From contig NZ_SULM01000006.1 in NCBI RefSeq assembly GCF_005250615.1, positions 186,001 through 250,000 on the forward strand: a DNA stretch of 64,000 nucleotides. The letters are read 5' to 3'. The notes beneath the pieces were generated by a model. That model was not told the origin of the DNA, did not search any database, and worked only from the letters and a program-made list of their open reading frames with translations. The translations under genes were made by a program, and so were the position numbers. Within the stretch, counting starts at the first letter, position 1. Each line of letters begins with the position of its first letter. This DNA comes from Pseudomonas rhizoryzae. GTDB lineage: Bacteria > Pseudomonadota > Gammaproteobacteria > Pseudomonadales > Pseudomonadaceae. Positions 17,432 through 27,795 of this stretch are shown piece by piece.

Positions 17432-19015
17432 CTAGCCCAGGCGCGCGATGATCGCATCGGCCACCCGCAGTGAGTTGGCGATGATGGTCAGGGTGGGGTT
17501 CACCGCGCCTACCGAGGGAAAGAAGCTGGCGTCCGTCACGTACAGGTTGTCGACCTCATGGGTGCGGCAATCGAGATCGAGCACCGTGGCCCTGGGGTCT
17601 TCGCCGAATTTCAGGGTTCCCGCCTGGTGCGCCGTGCCGCTGATCGGCGTGTCCTTGCCCAGATAGAGCCGCCGATCCATGAGATGCGGATGGATATCGG
17701 CCTTGTCGCAAATCTGGCGCAGCATGTCACGCAGCGCCAGATGGGCATCTGTATGGGCCGTCTGCACATCCAGATGGACCTGGCCATCGCGATAGAAAAT
17801 CCGGTTCTCCGGGCGTGGCAGGTCTTCCGAGGTCAGCCAGAAATCGATGGAGTGCCGGGCGATCCATTCGAACGGCTGATCCGGCAGCCAGTGCAGAAAA
17901 CTGGGCAGGCCCTCGGTCTGGATTTGTCGGCCATCGGACTTGCCGACCATCTGGATGTGCCCCAGCGGAAAGTCATGGGGATTGCGCGGGGACTTCGCGT
18001 GCCCATGGTAGAAATCGTTGAGCCCTAGGGTCTTTTGGAATTCGGTCGGGTTGGGGCTGCGCGAGATGGCCAGCACCGTCGAATTATGGTGGCGCATGTA
18101 GTTGCGCCCCACCTGCCCGGACCCATTGGCCAGCCCGTTGGGATGCCGCTCATTGGCTGAGCGCAGGAACAGCAGGGCCGACGACAGCGCGCCACAGGCG
18201 ACCACGACGAGGTCGCCGCGGATGATATGGGTGCGCCCTTCGATCAGGGTCTCGACACCGGCGATTGAGTTGCCGGCGGCGTTGGTCAGCAACCGGCTGA
18301 CATAGGCGTTTCTCAGCAGTTGGAGATTGGGCCACTGCTGCAGCGCGGGATCGAGGCAGATGATCTGGGCGTCGGCCTTGCCATTGGTGAGGCTGGGGTA
18401 GCCGTCGAAGGGATCGCAGCGCAAGAGCCTGGAGTGCGGGGTCGCCGCGCCGGCTTCGTCCTGATCGATCAGCCCGCCGATGGGCAGATGGAACGGCTGG
18501 AGCCCTTCGCGCGCCCAATCGTCCGCCAGTTGCTGAATGCGCGGCTCGTGCTTAATCGGCCGGTGCTTGTAGGGACCGGACGCGGTGGGTTCGGTGGGGT
18601 CTTCGCCGCGCTGGCCCCTGACCTCGTACAGCTCCTCGGCGGCCTGGTAGTAGGGCTCGAAGACGTCGTACTTGAGCGGCCATTCCGGCGAGAGGCCGTC
18701 GGCATGCTGCACCGCGAAGAAGTCTTCTTCGCGCAGCCGAAACAAGGCGGCGCCATAGACCTTGGAATTGCCACCGACGAAATAATGCAGGCCGGGCCGG
18801 AAGGTGTCGCCCGCCGAAGAGGTCCAGGTTTCCTCCGCCTGATAGCGGCCCTTGGCGAACACCTCGTCGGTGTCCCAGTTTTCCCGTTCGCGCTTGAGGT
18901 AATCGCCACGCTCGATCACCAGCACGCTTTTTCCGGTTTGCGCCAGCTTCCAGGCCAGGCTGCTACCGCCGGGGCCGGAGCCGATCACGACGACGTCGTA
19001 GTGTTCTTTGATCAT
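17432..19015 (-). CDS. GMC family oxidoreductase
   Basis: The 527-aa flavoprotein starts MIKEHYDVVVIGSGPGGSS; GCAGGTGG lies just upstream. The FAD dinucleotide fold (GSGPGG and the VIERG acid) is followed by FVGGNSKVYGAALFR, a GMC substrate domain and the C-terminal YVTDASFFPSVGAVNPTLTIIANSLR. The expected catalytic His/Asn pair of classical GMC enzymes is partly seen (VNPTLT retains the Asn). No cytochrome or small-subunit partner gene is adjacent and no Tat signal is visible, so it probably works alone in the cytoplasm. The substrate is unknown. Confidence 0.88.
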   Translation of the reverse strand: MIKEHYDVVVIGSGPGGSSLAWKLAQTGKSVLVIERGDYLKRERENWDTDEVFAKGRYQAEETWTSSAGDTFRPGLHYFVGGNSKVYGAALFRLREEDFFAVQHADGLSPEWPLKYDVFEPYYQAAEELYEVRGQRGEDPTEPTASGPYKHRPIKHEPRIQQLADDWAREGLQPFHLPIGGLIDQDEAGAATPHSRLLRCDPFDGYPSLTNGKADAQIICLDPALQQWPNLQLLRNAYVSRLLTNAAGNSIAGVETLIEGRTHIIRGDLVVVACGALSSALLFLRSANERHPNGLANGSGQVGRNYMRHHNSTVLAISRSPNPTEFQKTLGLNDFYHGHAKSPRNPHDFPLGHIQMVGKSDGRQIQTEGLPSFLHWLPDQPFEWIARHSIDFWLTSEDLPRPENRIFYRDGQVHLDVQTAHTDAHLALRDMLRQICDKADIHPHLMDRRLYLGKDTPISGTAHQAGTLKFGEDPRATVLDLDCRTHEVDNLYVTDASFFPSVGAVNPTLTIIANSLRVADAIIARLG

Positions 19016-19096
19016 CGGGGCCACCTGCATGACTAAAGTCGAGGATCGCATCGCTACCTGCTCGCCGGCCGGTAGCACCACCTGAATACGAGATCA

Positions 19097-19268
19097 GAGC
19101 CTGTTCATAATCTGCTGCGCGTCGGCCAAACTGCGTTGAAAACGCCCTGGAAGGCCAGCCCCGTCGGAATGCTCATTTACCACTCGTAAACTCGAGCGCG
19201 AGTCCGATCCGCTTCCTCAGGCGTTTTCGCCTTGTTTGGCTCTAGCTCGCGAGATTTTGAACAGGCTC
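19097..19268. mobile_element. MITE-like element with terminal inverted repeats
   Basis: The ends are GAGCCTGTTCATAATCT and AGATTTTGAACAGGCTC, a 17-bp inverted repeat with two mismatches. The sequence is flanked by TCA on both sides (19094-19096 and 19269-19271), a 3-bp TNA-type target duplication as made by some IS5-family transposases. There is no coding capacity. The core (TTTACGAGTGGTAAATGAGC on the minus strand) recurs in the element at 39120, in the opposite orientation. Confidence 0.75.
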
Positions 19269-19348
19269 TCAGCTAACCCCTATCTCTACGCCCCTATCCT
19301 TTTCATCTCCTTATGCCCCGTCTCGATAGCCATCTATCCGACTGGACG

Positions 19349-20332
19349 TTAGCGCCGCTTCAGCAGCTGACGCACACCGAGCAGCGCCACCGCACCCGCA
19401 AGGGCCCAGCAGGTGGAGCGGTGGCGATCGGTGAAGAGTTGCAGACTCCTGGGCTTGGCCTCCTGGTCGAAACGGCCATGGGCGGTAAACTCACCGGGAA
19501 CGGGCTCGAACAGGTTGCCGGAGGCTTCCGTGGTGAGGGGCTCAGCGGTCAGTTGCCCCGAATAGCCCGTGCGCGCCAGATAACGGTCGATGAGACCCGG
19601 CACGAGGCGATTTCCCAGAATCGCCTTGATGGTCGGAAAGCCGAGCCAGACATTGCGTCTTCTATGCTCGGCGGCGAAGCGTATCGCCCGGGCCGCCACT
19701 TCCGGCTGAAACACCGGGGCGACGGGGCGGGCCTTGTGCCCCATCTTGTTCCGTGCCCAATCGAATTGCGGCGTATTGACCGCCGGCAAGTCGATCATGG
19801 TGAGGTGGACGTTCAACTTGTCATGCAGGATTTCCGAACGCAAGGAGTCGGTGAATCCCCGGATGGCGGCCTTCGCCCCACAATAGACGGCTTGCAAGGG
19901 GACCGATCTATAGGCCAGGGCCGAGCCCACGTTGACGATCACCCCGCGATTACGGCTCCGCATGCGCTTGAGCGCCGTCATCATGCCGTTGACCTGGCCC
20001 AGATAGGTCACCTGCGTCCCCCGCTCGACCTCTTGCGCGGTCAGGGCGGATACCGGCGCGAAGACCGTCGCCATGGCGACGTTCACCCAGACGTCGATAG
20101 GGCCGAGCTGAGTTTCGATCAGCTCGGCGGCCGCCTCTACCGCTTCGGCGTCCGCCACGTCGGTCGGTACCGGCAGCGCGGCAACGCCCAGGGCCCGGGC
20201 AGCTTGCGCAGCCTGCTCGAGGCGCTGCGGATCCCGGGACAGCAGCCCCACGTCGTAGCCCGCCCTGGCGAACTCCTCCACCGTGGCCCGTCCCACGCCC
20301 GCGCCCGCTCCGGTAATCACGACTAAAGGCAT
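19349..20332 (-). CDS. SDR family oxidoreductase with C-terminal membrane anchor
   Basis: The 327-aa protein starts MPLVVITGAGAGVGRA behind GAGGTGTTGAGT; the frame can begin nine bases earlier at a GTG. Classical SDR motifs are GAGAGVG, Ser in NVGSALAY and YCGAK. The usual NNAG is replaced by NVAM, which is unusual but seen in some members. After the SDR domain (about 1-250) come about 50 linker residues and a single hydrophobic helix near the C-terminus (CWALAGAVALLGVRQLL), so it may be anchored in the inner membrane. The substrate is unknown. Confidence 0.85.
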   Translation of the reverse strand: MPLVVITGAGAGVGRATVEEFARAGYDVGLLSRDPQRLEQAAQAARALGVAALPVPTDVADAEAVEAAAELIETQLGPIDVWVNVAMATVFAPVSALTAQEVERGTQVTYLGQVNGMMTALKRMRSRNRGVIVNVGSALAYRSVPLQAVYCGAKAAIRGFTDSLRSEILHDKLNVHLTMIDLPAVNTPQFDWARNKMGHKARPVAPVFQPEVAARAIRFAAEHRRRNVWLGFPTIKAILGNRLVPGLIDRYLARTGYSGQLTAEPLTTEASGNLFEPVPGEFTAHGRFDQEAKPRSLQLFTDRHRSTCWALAGAVALLGVRQLLKRR

Positions 20333-20785
20333 ACTCAACACCTCGCAAGACGATGGATGCCTGCTTTCAATGCCAGGCAGGCTAGTGAAGTCTTATCGAG
20401 ATCGAGTGGCGACCAGAAGTTCCCAGGCCAAGTGTCTGCCTTGCTTAGGGATTAATTAATATTATCTTGGCAACCAAAAACTCAAGCGCCCGCTCTGGCG
20501 TGCCGCATCCGCAGATCAGGAACTCATCCAGGGCATTTTGAATAATTCGACGGGCCTATATAAAGAGGCTTATCGAAGTTGTCATTAGATATTCAAAAGC
20601 CATCCCAAAGCCCATCAACTAAAGACTAGATGACTTGATGGAGTGGTCATCAACGAACAGCCAAAAGATGAATCATCCAAACCGCGTGAAAGATTGGCAG
20701 CGCTTGAACCTACTCGACCAGCGACCCATGAAGTGAACGCCGGTGGCTCCTGGGGTTGGTCACGGCTGAGCACGCTGGGATCGGC
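20333..20785. other. Intergenic, no supported gene
   Basis: The stretch includes a locally AT-rich patch around 20450-20640, in contrast to its flanks. No frame with a ribosome site, RNA gene or clear repeat is visible. Confidence 0.5.
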
Positions 20786-21286
20786 TCAGAGCGTGCTTTC
20801 TTCCTGCTGGTACACCCGCAACCCGCGCGCGTGGTAGTTGGCCAGGGCAGCCGGGTGGTCGAGGGTGCAGGTGTGCACCCAGACGCGCTCGGTGCCCGGC
20901 CAGTCCCAGGCGGAGCGGAGGGCGTGGCTCAGCAGCGGGCCGCCGAAGCCAAGGCCCATGAAGGCGCCGGCCAGGCCGAAGTAGCGAATCTCGACGTTGC
21001 GGCCATCCGGGCGGTACAGCTCGTAATAGCCGGCAATGGCGCCGCGATGATAGGCGACCCAGGTGCGGTGGCCCTCCTGTTCCACCAGCGCGCGCCATTC
21101 ATCGTCGCTCCAGCGGTTCAGGTCGGTCCAGTCCCAGGCCTTACCGACCAGGCCATAGAGGAAGCGATTGAGTTCGGGCTGCGGCACCTCGCACTCGATG
21201 ATCTGCAGGTCGGACCGCTGCGGCTTTTCCCGCAAGGCACTCGGCGAAGTCATCTCGAGGTAGAAGGTGGTGTAGCGCTGCGCCAT
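20786..21286 (-). CDS. GNAT family N-acetyltransferase
   Basis: The 166-aa protein has the GNAT order: substrate helix region (LNRFLYGLVGKAWDW), WVAYHRGAIAGYYELYR beta-hairpin, the EIRYFGLAGAFMGLGFGGPLL acetyl-CoA loop (motif A), then VWVHTCTLDHPAALANYHARGL as motif B. The acceptor is unknown. It is monocistronic, with the MFS gene upstream on the same strand 111 bp away. Confidence 0.88.
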   Translation of the reverse strand: MAQRYTTFYLEMTSPSALREKPQRSDLQIIECEVPQPELNRFLYGLVGKAWDWTDLNRWSDDEWRALVEQEGHRTWVAYHRGAIAGYYELYRPDGRNVEIRYFGLAGAFMGLGFGGPLLSHALRSAWDWPGTERVWVHTCTLDHPAALANYHARGLRVYQQEESTL

Positions 21287-21397
21287 CGTCGGAATCCTGG
21301 GAAAGACCAGGCCTGATTGTGGCTAAAGCGGCGGTGCCGATGCCAGCCCGACGTGCACCAGACTCGGGGCCCGCGGCAGACGTCCGCGGGCCTCGCC

Positions 21398-22567
21398 CTA
21401 GCCTGCCACCGCCGCACCGGTCGCCCGGCCACGCCGGGCCAAGGCCAGCACCATCAGCAGGCCGAGGGTGGCCATGCCGGCGCCGGCCAGGGAGATGGCG
21501 GGATAGCCCAGGCCGGCCTTGATCACCGCACCGCCGAGGGCCGCGCCTATGGCATTGCCCAGGTTGAAGGCGCCGATGTTGACCGCCGAGGCCAGGTTGG
21601 GGGCGTCCTGGGCGGCCTCCATCACGCGCATCTGCAGCGGCGGCACCAGGGCGAAGCTGGCGATGCCCCAGACGAGGATGGCCACGGCGGCCGGCAGCGG
21701 CCAGCGCATCAGCACGCTGAAGGCCAGCAGCACGACGATCAGCACACCCAGGGAAGCGATCAGGGTACGGTCGATGGACTTGTCCGCCGCCTTGCCACCC
21801 CAGAGATTGCCCAGGGTCAGGCCGACGCCGAACAGCACCAGCATGGCGGTGATGAAGGCGGTGGAGCCATGGGTCTCGCGGGCGAGGATCGGCGCGATGT
21901 AGGTGAAGACGGTGAACATGGCGCCGGAGCCGACCACGGTCAGCGCCAGGGCGGCCAGCACCGGTGGCCGCCCAAGCACGCGGATCTCGGCCAGCACCCC
22001 GTCACTCGGCGGCAGGGCGACGTTGGGCAGGGCGAACCAGAGCGCAGCCATGGTCAGCAGGCCGAGGCCGGCAATGCCCCAGAAGGCCTGGCGCCAGCCG
22101 AGCACCTCACCGAACCAGGTGGCCAGGGGCACCCCGCCGATGGTGGCCAGGGTCAGGCCCATGAACATGGCCGCCACCGCCCCGGCGCGCTTGTCCGGGG
22201 CGACCACGCTGGCCGCCACCAGGGCACCGACGCCAAAGAAGGCGCCATGGTTGAGCGACGTCACCACCCGGGCGATCAGCAGGCTGGTGTAATCGGTGGC
22301 CAGGGCCGACAGCAGGTTGCCGAGGGTGAAGATGGCCATCAGGCCGATCAGCAGGTGCCGACGCGGGATGCGGCCGGTGGTGAGGGTCATCAGCGGCGCA
22401 CCGATCAGCACGCCGAGGGCGTAGGCGCTAACCAGCAGGCCGGCCGCCGGGATGGACACACCAAGGTCGGCGGCGATACCCGGCAGCATGCCCATGGGCG
22501 CGAATTCGGTGACGCCGATGCCGAAGGCACCGGTGGCCAGGGCCAGCAAGGGGGGATTGATACGCAT
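21398..22567 (-). CDS. MFS transporter, DHA1 (AraJ/YdhP-like) drug/sugar efflux family
   Basis: The 389-aa integral membrane protein has about 12 hydrophobic segments. The N-terminus GAFGIGVTEFAPMGMLPGIAADLGVS is typical of the AraJ/YdhP/NepI efflux group, with a motif-A-like loop (GAPLMTLTTGRIPRRHLL) after helix 2. It is divergent from a LysR gene 96 bp away, which probably controls it. Proton-coupled export of a small hydrophobic compound or sugar is likely. The compound cannot be named. Confidence 0.9.
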   Translation of the reverse strand: MRINPPLLALATGAFGIGVTEFAPMGMLPGIAADLGVSIPAAGLLVSAYALGVLIGAPLMTLTTGRIPRRHLLIGLMAIFTLGNLLSALATDYTSLLIARVVTSLNHGAFFGVGALVAASVVAPDKRAGAVAAMFMGLTLATIGGVPLATWFGEVLGWRQAFWGIAGLGLLTMAALWFALPNVALPPSDGVLAEIRVLGRPPVLAALALTVVGSGAMFTVFTYIAPILARETHGSTAFITAMLVLFGVGLTLGNLWGGKAADKSIDRTLIASLGVLIVVLLAFSVLMRWPLPAAVAILVWGIASFALVPPLQMRVMEAAQDAPNLASAVNIGAFNLGNAIGAALGGAVIKAGLGYPAISLAGAGMATLGLLMVLALARRGRATGAAVAG

Positions 22568-22663
22568 GGGGAAGACTCCTTATCTATGCGGCGAATGCTA
22601 AGCTCCCGCTCCAGAGGCCGGTAGACGCCGGCTGCGACATGCACCTTTGCTTGGGAGTCACAG

Positions 22664-23557
<894 letters not shown>

Positions 23558-23626
23558 ACGCGCCCGAACCGCGCCTCGATCCACTTGAACGACTGCTCGT
23601 ATCGCTTTTCGTAAAAAGTATGGTTA

Positions 23627-26600
23627 ATGCCACCTGCATTGAGTGGCACCTCTGCTTCCTCAGCTCTTCTCCAGCCGATAGGTAACGCCTTGCCCAATAC
23701 TCCGTCTCATCTGGCCTTTCTCGACGTACCCGGTGAAATGGCCGCCCTGATGCGGCAGAAGGACTGGTCGCAAACGCCTTTCGGGCCGCTGGAGACCTGG
23801 TCCACCGCCCTGCGTTCGGCGGTCAGCATCTGCCTGGGTTCGCGCTTTCCCATCGTGCTCTACTGGGGTGAGACCCGTGCGTTGATCTACAACGACGCCT
23901 GGAGTCCGGTACCCGGACGCAAGCACCCCTGGGCCCTGGGCAGACCCGGCTGGGAGGTCTGGGCGGAAATCTGGGACATCATCGGACCGATGTTCGACCA
24001 CGTGATGCAGACCGGCGAAGCCACCTGGTCGGAGGACCAGTTGCTGCCGCTCAATCGATTCGGTTACGTGGAGGAATGCTACTTCTACTACAGCTACAGC
24101 CCGGTACGGGGTGACCGTGGCGAGGTCGAGGGCATCTTCACCGCCGTCACCGAGACCACCTACCGAGTGCTGGCGGAACGCCGCGAGCGGCTGCTGCGCA
24201 GTGTGTCCGAGGCCACCTCGGCCACCCGCGCGGCGGCGGACGCCTGTCGTGAAGGGGTGCAGCGCCTGCACGGAGTGCCGGAGGAATCGCCCTTCTGCCT
24301 CGCCTACCTGCGCGACCCGGCGACCGGCACCCTGCAGCGGGTAGCCGTCGCCGGCCTGGCGGCGGACGATGAACTCGCGCCAGCCGAGATTTCCGCCGCG
24401 CAGGCGTCGCCCTGGGATTTCGCCGCGGCGCGCACCTCGCCGGCCCTCGTCAGCGGCCTCAACGAACGCCACGCCGGGCGCCTGGCCGGCCTTCCCTGGC
24501 CCGAGCCGGTGGAAGAGGCCCTGGTGGTGCCCATCCCCGGGCCGCTGGGCGAGGAGCCCTATGGCTATCTGATCTCCGGGCTCAGTCCACGGCGGCGGGT
24601 GGACGCCGACTACGAGAATCTCTTCATCCGGGCGGCGGGGCACCTGAGCACGGCCATCGCCAACGCCAAGCGTTACGAAGAAGAGCGCCGGCGCGCCGAG
24701 CAGTTGGCCGAACTGGATCGCGCCAAGACGGCCTTCTTCTCCAACGCCAGCCACGAATTCCGCACGCCCCTGACGCTGATGCTGGGCCCCCTGGAAGACC
24801 TGCTGGCGCGACCCGACGATCGCTCGGGCCGGCCCGCGGTAAGTCGCCACGAACTCGAACTCATCCAGCGCAACGGCCAGCGCCTGTTGCGCCTGGTGAA
24901 CTCCCTGCTGGATTTCTCGCGCATGGAAGCCGGCCGGATGCGTGCCCGCTTCGCGCCCCTGGATCTGGCGGTCTATACCGCCGAGTTGGCCAGCAGCTTC
25001 CGCTCGGCCATGGCGCGCGCGGGCCTGGCCTTCGAGATCAGCTGTGCGAGCCTGGACGAGCCGGTGTGGGTGGACCGGGAGCTGTGGGAAAAAATCGTGC
25101 TGAATCTGATCTCCAACGCCTTCAAGTACACCCTCGAAGGCCAGGTGAAGGTAACGCTGCAGCGCCAGGACGGGCGTGCGGTCCTGAGTGTGATCGATAG
25201 CGGCGTCGGCATTCCCGAGAGCGAACTGGGCAAGGTGTTCGAGCGCTTTCATCGCATCGAGGGGCAGATCGGCCGTACCCATGAAGGCACCGGGATCGGC
25301 CTGGCCCTGGTCAAGGACCTCACCGAATTGCATGGCGGCGAGGTACGGGTCTCCAGCCAGATCGGCGTGGGCACCACCTTCGCGGTCCTCTTGCCCTTCG
25401 GCCACGCCCATCTGCCGGAAGCCAATCGGGCGCCCTCGCACCCCCAGGTCTCGACCGCCACCCGCGCCGACACCTTCGTCGCCGAAGCGCTGCGCTGGCT
25501 TCCCGAGGAGCAGAGCGACGCCCCGCCTGCCCCCTTGCTCGGCGACGTACCGGGCAGCGGCCAGGGGCACGGCGAGCGTATCGTGCTGGCGGACGACAAC
25601 GCCGACATGCGCGCCTACGTGGAACGCCTGCTGCGCGAAGCCGGCTACGAGGTCGCAGCGGTGGCCGACGGCAGCGCGGCGGTGGCCGCGGTGCAGGCGC
25701 AGGTGCCCGAGCTGGTGCTGTCCGACGTGATGATGCCGGTGCTCGACGGCTTCGGCGTGATTCGCGCCCTGCGCAACGACGAGCGGACCAGCGAGGTGCC
25801 GATCATCCTGCTATCGGCGCGGGCCGGTGAAGAGGCCTCCATCGAGGGGATCGCCGCCGGTGCCGACGACTACCTGGTCAAGCCGTTCAGCGCCCGGGAA
25901 TTGATCGCCCGGGTGGAAGGCGCCATGCGCCTGGCGCGGCTGCGGCGGGAAACCGCCAAGGCGCTGCGCCAGGCCAACGAGGTGCTGGAGATCCGGGTAC
26001 GTGAACGCACCCGCGAGCGCGACCAGCTCTGGGCCTACAGTCACGACCTCATTGGCATCGCCGACGACCAGGGGGTCTGGATCAGCATCAACCCGGCCTG
26101 GACGCGCACCCTGGGCTGGAGGGTGGACGAGATCATCGGCAGGAGCTCGCAATGGCTGGAGCATCCCGAGGACCAGCAGCGCACCCGCGCCGAGATCGCC
26201 CGCTTGGCCACCGGCGCGCCCACCTTCAACTTCGAGAACCGCTTTCGCACCCGGGCCGGTGGCTATCGCACCCTATCCTGGACGGCAGCGCCCGAGGGTG
26301 GCCTGCTCTATTGCGTGGCCCGGGATGTCACCGTCGAGCGAGAGCGGGCGCTGGAACTCGAACAGGCCAAGGACGCCTTGCGCCAGAGTCAGAAGATGGA
26401 GGCGATCGGCCAACTCACCGGCGGCATCGCGCACGACTTCAACAACCTGCTCACCGGTATCACCGGCTCGCTGGAGCTGCTGCAGCGCCATCTGGCGGGC
26501 GAACGTCCCCGGGCGGACCGCTACATCGGCATCGCCATCGCCTCGGCACAACGGGCGGCCGCCCTCACCCAGCGGTTGTTGAGCTTCGGCCGGCGCCAGG

Positions 26601-27520
26601 CGCTGGACCTGCAGCCGCTGGACGTGAATCGGCTGGTCACCGGCATGGAATACCTGATCCAGCGCACCCTCAACGAGAACATCCAGTTGCAGCTCCAGTT
26701 GCAGGCCGACGTCTGGCCTACCTGCAGCGATGCCAACCAGCTGGAGAATGCCCTGCTCAATCTCTGCATCAATGCCCGCGATGCCATGGTCCAGGCGGGT
26801 CAGCTGGAGGTCACCACCCGCAACCGGCGCGATCCCCCGTTGCTGATGCTGGCCGAGCAACTGAGCGGCGACTTCGTCGAACTGGCCGTCACCGATACCG
26901 GCAGCGGCATTCCCGCCGACGTGCTGGACAAGGTCTTCGAGCCCTTCTTCACCACCAAGCCGCAGGGCAAGGGCACGGGGCTGGGCCTGTCGATGGTCTA
27001 TGGCTTCGTCAAGCAGAGTGGCGGCTATATCGATATCCACAGCGCGGAAGGCCGCGGGACCCGGGTCAGCCTGCTGCTGCCGCGCCACCTGGGCCTGGCG
27101 AGCGAGGCGGTGGCCGAGAGCGTCCAGCTCCAGCAGGGACGCGGCGAGCGGGTACTGGTGGTGGAAGACGAACCCGGCGTGCGCCTGCTGATCGTCGAGG
27201 TGCTCAGGGACCTGGGCTACACCGCGCTGGAAGCCGAGGACGCACCCACGGCCCTGGCGCTGCTGGAACGCGAGCCCCAATTGGACCTGGTGGTATCCGA
27301 CGTGGGCCTGCCGGGCGTCACGGGACGCGAACTGGTGGAGGAGATCCGCCGCCAACGGCCTGGCATCGCCGTCCTGCTGGTCACCGGTTACGCCGAAGAA
27401 GCCATGGACGTGCAGCGCTTCCTGGGGCGGGACATGCAACTCCTGCAGAAGCCCTTTACCATCGAGGTGCTCAGCGAGCGGATCGAGCAACTGTTGCTCG
27501 CCCGGCGCACGCAGCCGTGA
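23627..27520 (+). CDS. Double hybrid histidine kinase: PAS-GAF-HK-REC-PAS-HK-REC
   Basis: This 1297-aa soluble protein carries two complete kinase-receiver modules. In order: a PAS-like sensor (about 40-185, [13 protein letters not shown]); GAF (about 195-350); HisKA with [15 protein letters not shown] (His about 376) and HATPase ending by about 600; REC1 (about 650-765, IVLADDN, phospho-Asp in [14 protein letters not shown]); PAS (about 800-905); a second HisKA with [11 protein letters not shown] (His about 934) and HATPase; REC2 (about 1172-1290, [18 protein letters not shown]). The start is uncertain: ATG 23627 has no good ribosome site. The first kinase half resembles ATP-dependent phosphorelay proteins of the SHEFRTP type; the second matches the DFNNLL kinases at 1 and 39890. 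The signal is unknown. Confidence 0.9.
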   Translation: MPPALSGTSASSALLQPIGNALPNTPSHLAFLDVPGEMAALMRQKDWSQTPFGPLETWSTALRSAVSICLGSRFPIVLYWGETRALIYNDAWSPVPGRKHPWALGRPGWEVWAEIWDIIGPMFDHVMQTGEATWSEDQLLPLNRFGYVEECYFYYSYSPVRGDRGEVEGIFTAVTETTYRVLAERRERLLRSVSEATSATRAAADACREGVQRLHGVPEESPFCLAYLRDPATGTLQRVAVAGLAADDELAPAEISAAQASPWDFAAARTSPALVSGLNERHAGRLAGLPWPEPVEEALVVPIPGPLGEEPYGYLISGLSPRRRVDADYENLFIRAAGHLSTAIANAKRYEEERRRAEQLAELDRAKTAFFSNASHEFRTPLTLMLGPLEDLLARPDDRSGRPAVSRHELELIQRNGQRLLRLVNSLLDFSRMEAGRMRARFAPLDLAVYTAELASSFRSAMARAGLAFEISCASLDEPVWVDRELWEKIVLNLISNAFKYTLEGQVKVTLQRQDGRAVLSVIDSGVGIPESELGKVFERFHRIEGQIGRTHEGTGIGLALVKDLTELHGGEVRVSSQIGVGTTFAVLLPFGHAHLPEANRAPSHPQVSTATRADTFVAEALRWLPEEQSDAPPAPLLGDVPGSGQGHGERIVLADDNADMRAYVERLLREAGYEVAAVADGSAAVAAVQAQVPELVLSDVMMPVLDGFGVIRALRNDERTSEVPIILLSARAGEEASIEGIAAGADDYLVKPFSARELIARVEGAMRLARLRRETAKALRQANEVLEIRVRERTRERDQLWAYSHDLIGIADDQGVWISINPAWTRTLGWRVDEIIGRSSQWLEHPEDQQRTRAEIARLATGAPTFNFENRFRTRAGGYRTLSWTAAPEGGLLYCVARDVTVERERALELEQAKDALRQSQKMEAIGQLTGGIAHDFNNLLTGITGSLELLQRHLAGERPRADRYIGIAIASAQRAAALTQRLLSFGRRQALDLQPLDVNRLVTGMEYLIQRTLNENIQLQLQLQADVWPTCSDANQLENALLNLCINARDAMVQAGQLEVTTRNRRDPPLLMLAEQLSGDFVELAVTDTGSGIPADVLDKVFEPFFTTKPQGKGTGLGLSMVYGFVKQSGGYIDIHSAEGRGTRVSLLLPRHLGLASEAVAESVQLQQGRGERVLVVEDEPGVRLLIVEVLRDLGYTALEAEDAPTALALLEREPQLDLVVSDVGLPGVTGRELVEEIRRQRPGIAVLLVTGYAEEAMDVQRFLGRDMQLLQKPFTIEVLSERIEQLLLARRTQP

Positions 27521-27713
27521 GTGCGGGTCCGGCGCCGAGACTCACCGCCGCGCCGGGGACGTCGGCCAATGCCGCCGCGCTGCGTCCGCCGCAGAAACGC
27601 GGCGAGAGCACTCGGTGGCAAACCGGAGAACCTGCCTCGATAGGTCGTTTTCAGCCTCATTTGACGACCATTCGAATCAATTCGGACCAAATGGAATAAT
27701 TTCTCGCGACGTA

Positions 27714-27740
27714 TCAAGTCGGACCTATCTGGGCCGATGC
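27714..27740 (+). promoter_or_regulatory. FliA (sigma-28) type promoter for the chemoreceptor gene
   Basis: TCAAG at 27714-27718 and GCCGATGC at 27733-27740 are separated by 14 bp. This matches the flagellar sigma factor consensus TAAAG-N14-GCCGATAA with two changes. It lies 55 bp before the chemoreceptor ATG, as expected for a motility gene. Confidence 0.7.
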
Positions 27741-27795
27741 AGAGTGAAGGCATATCGCTGTCACTCTTCGCGCCAGTGCGCGGCCAGGGCTTTCG

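Noticed and set aside
20643-20837. 64-codon + strand frame
   Set aside because: No ribosome site, no family resemblance, and it overlaps the end of the GNAT gene antisense.
23660-25570. 636-codon minus-strand frame
   Set aside because: Antisense shadow of the double hybrid kinase; no motifs or ribosome site.
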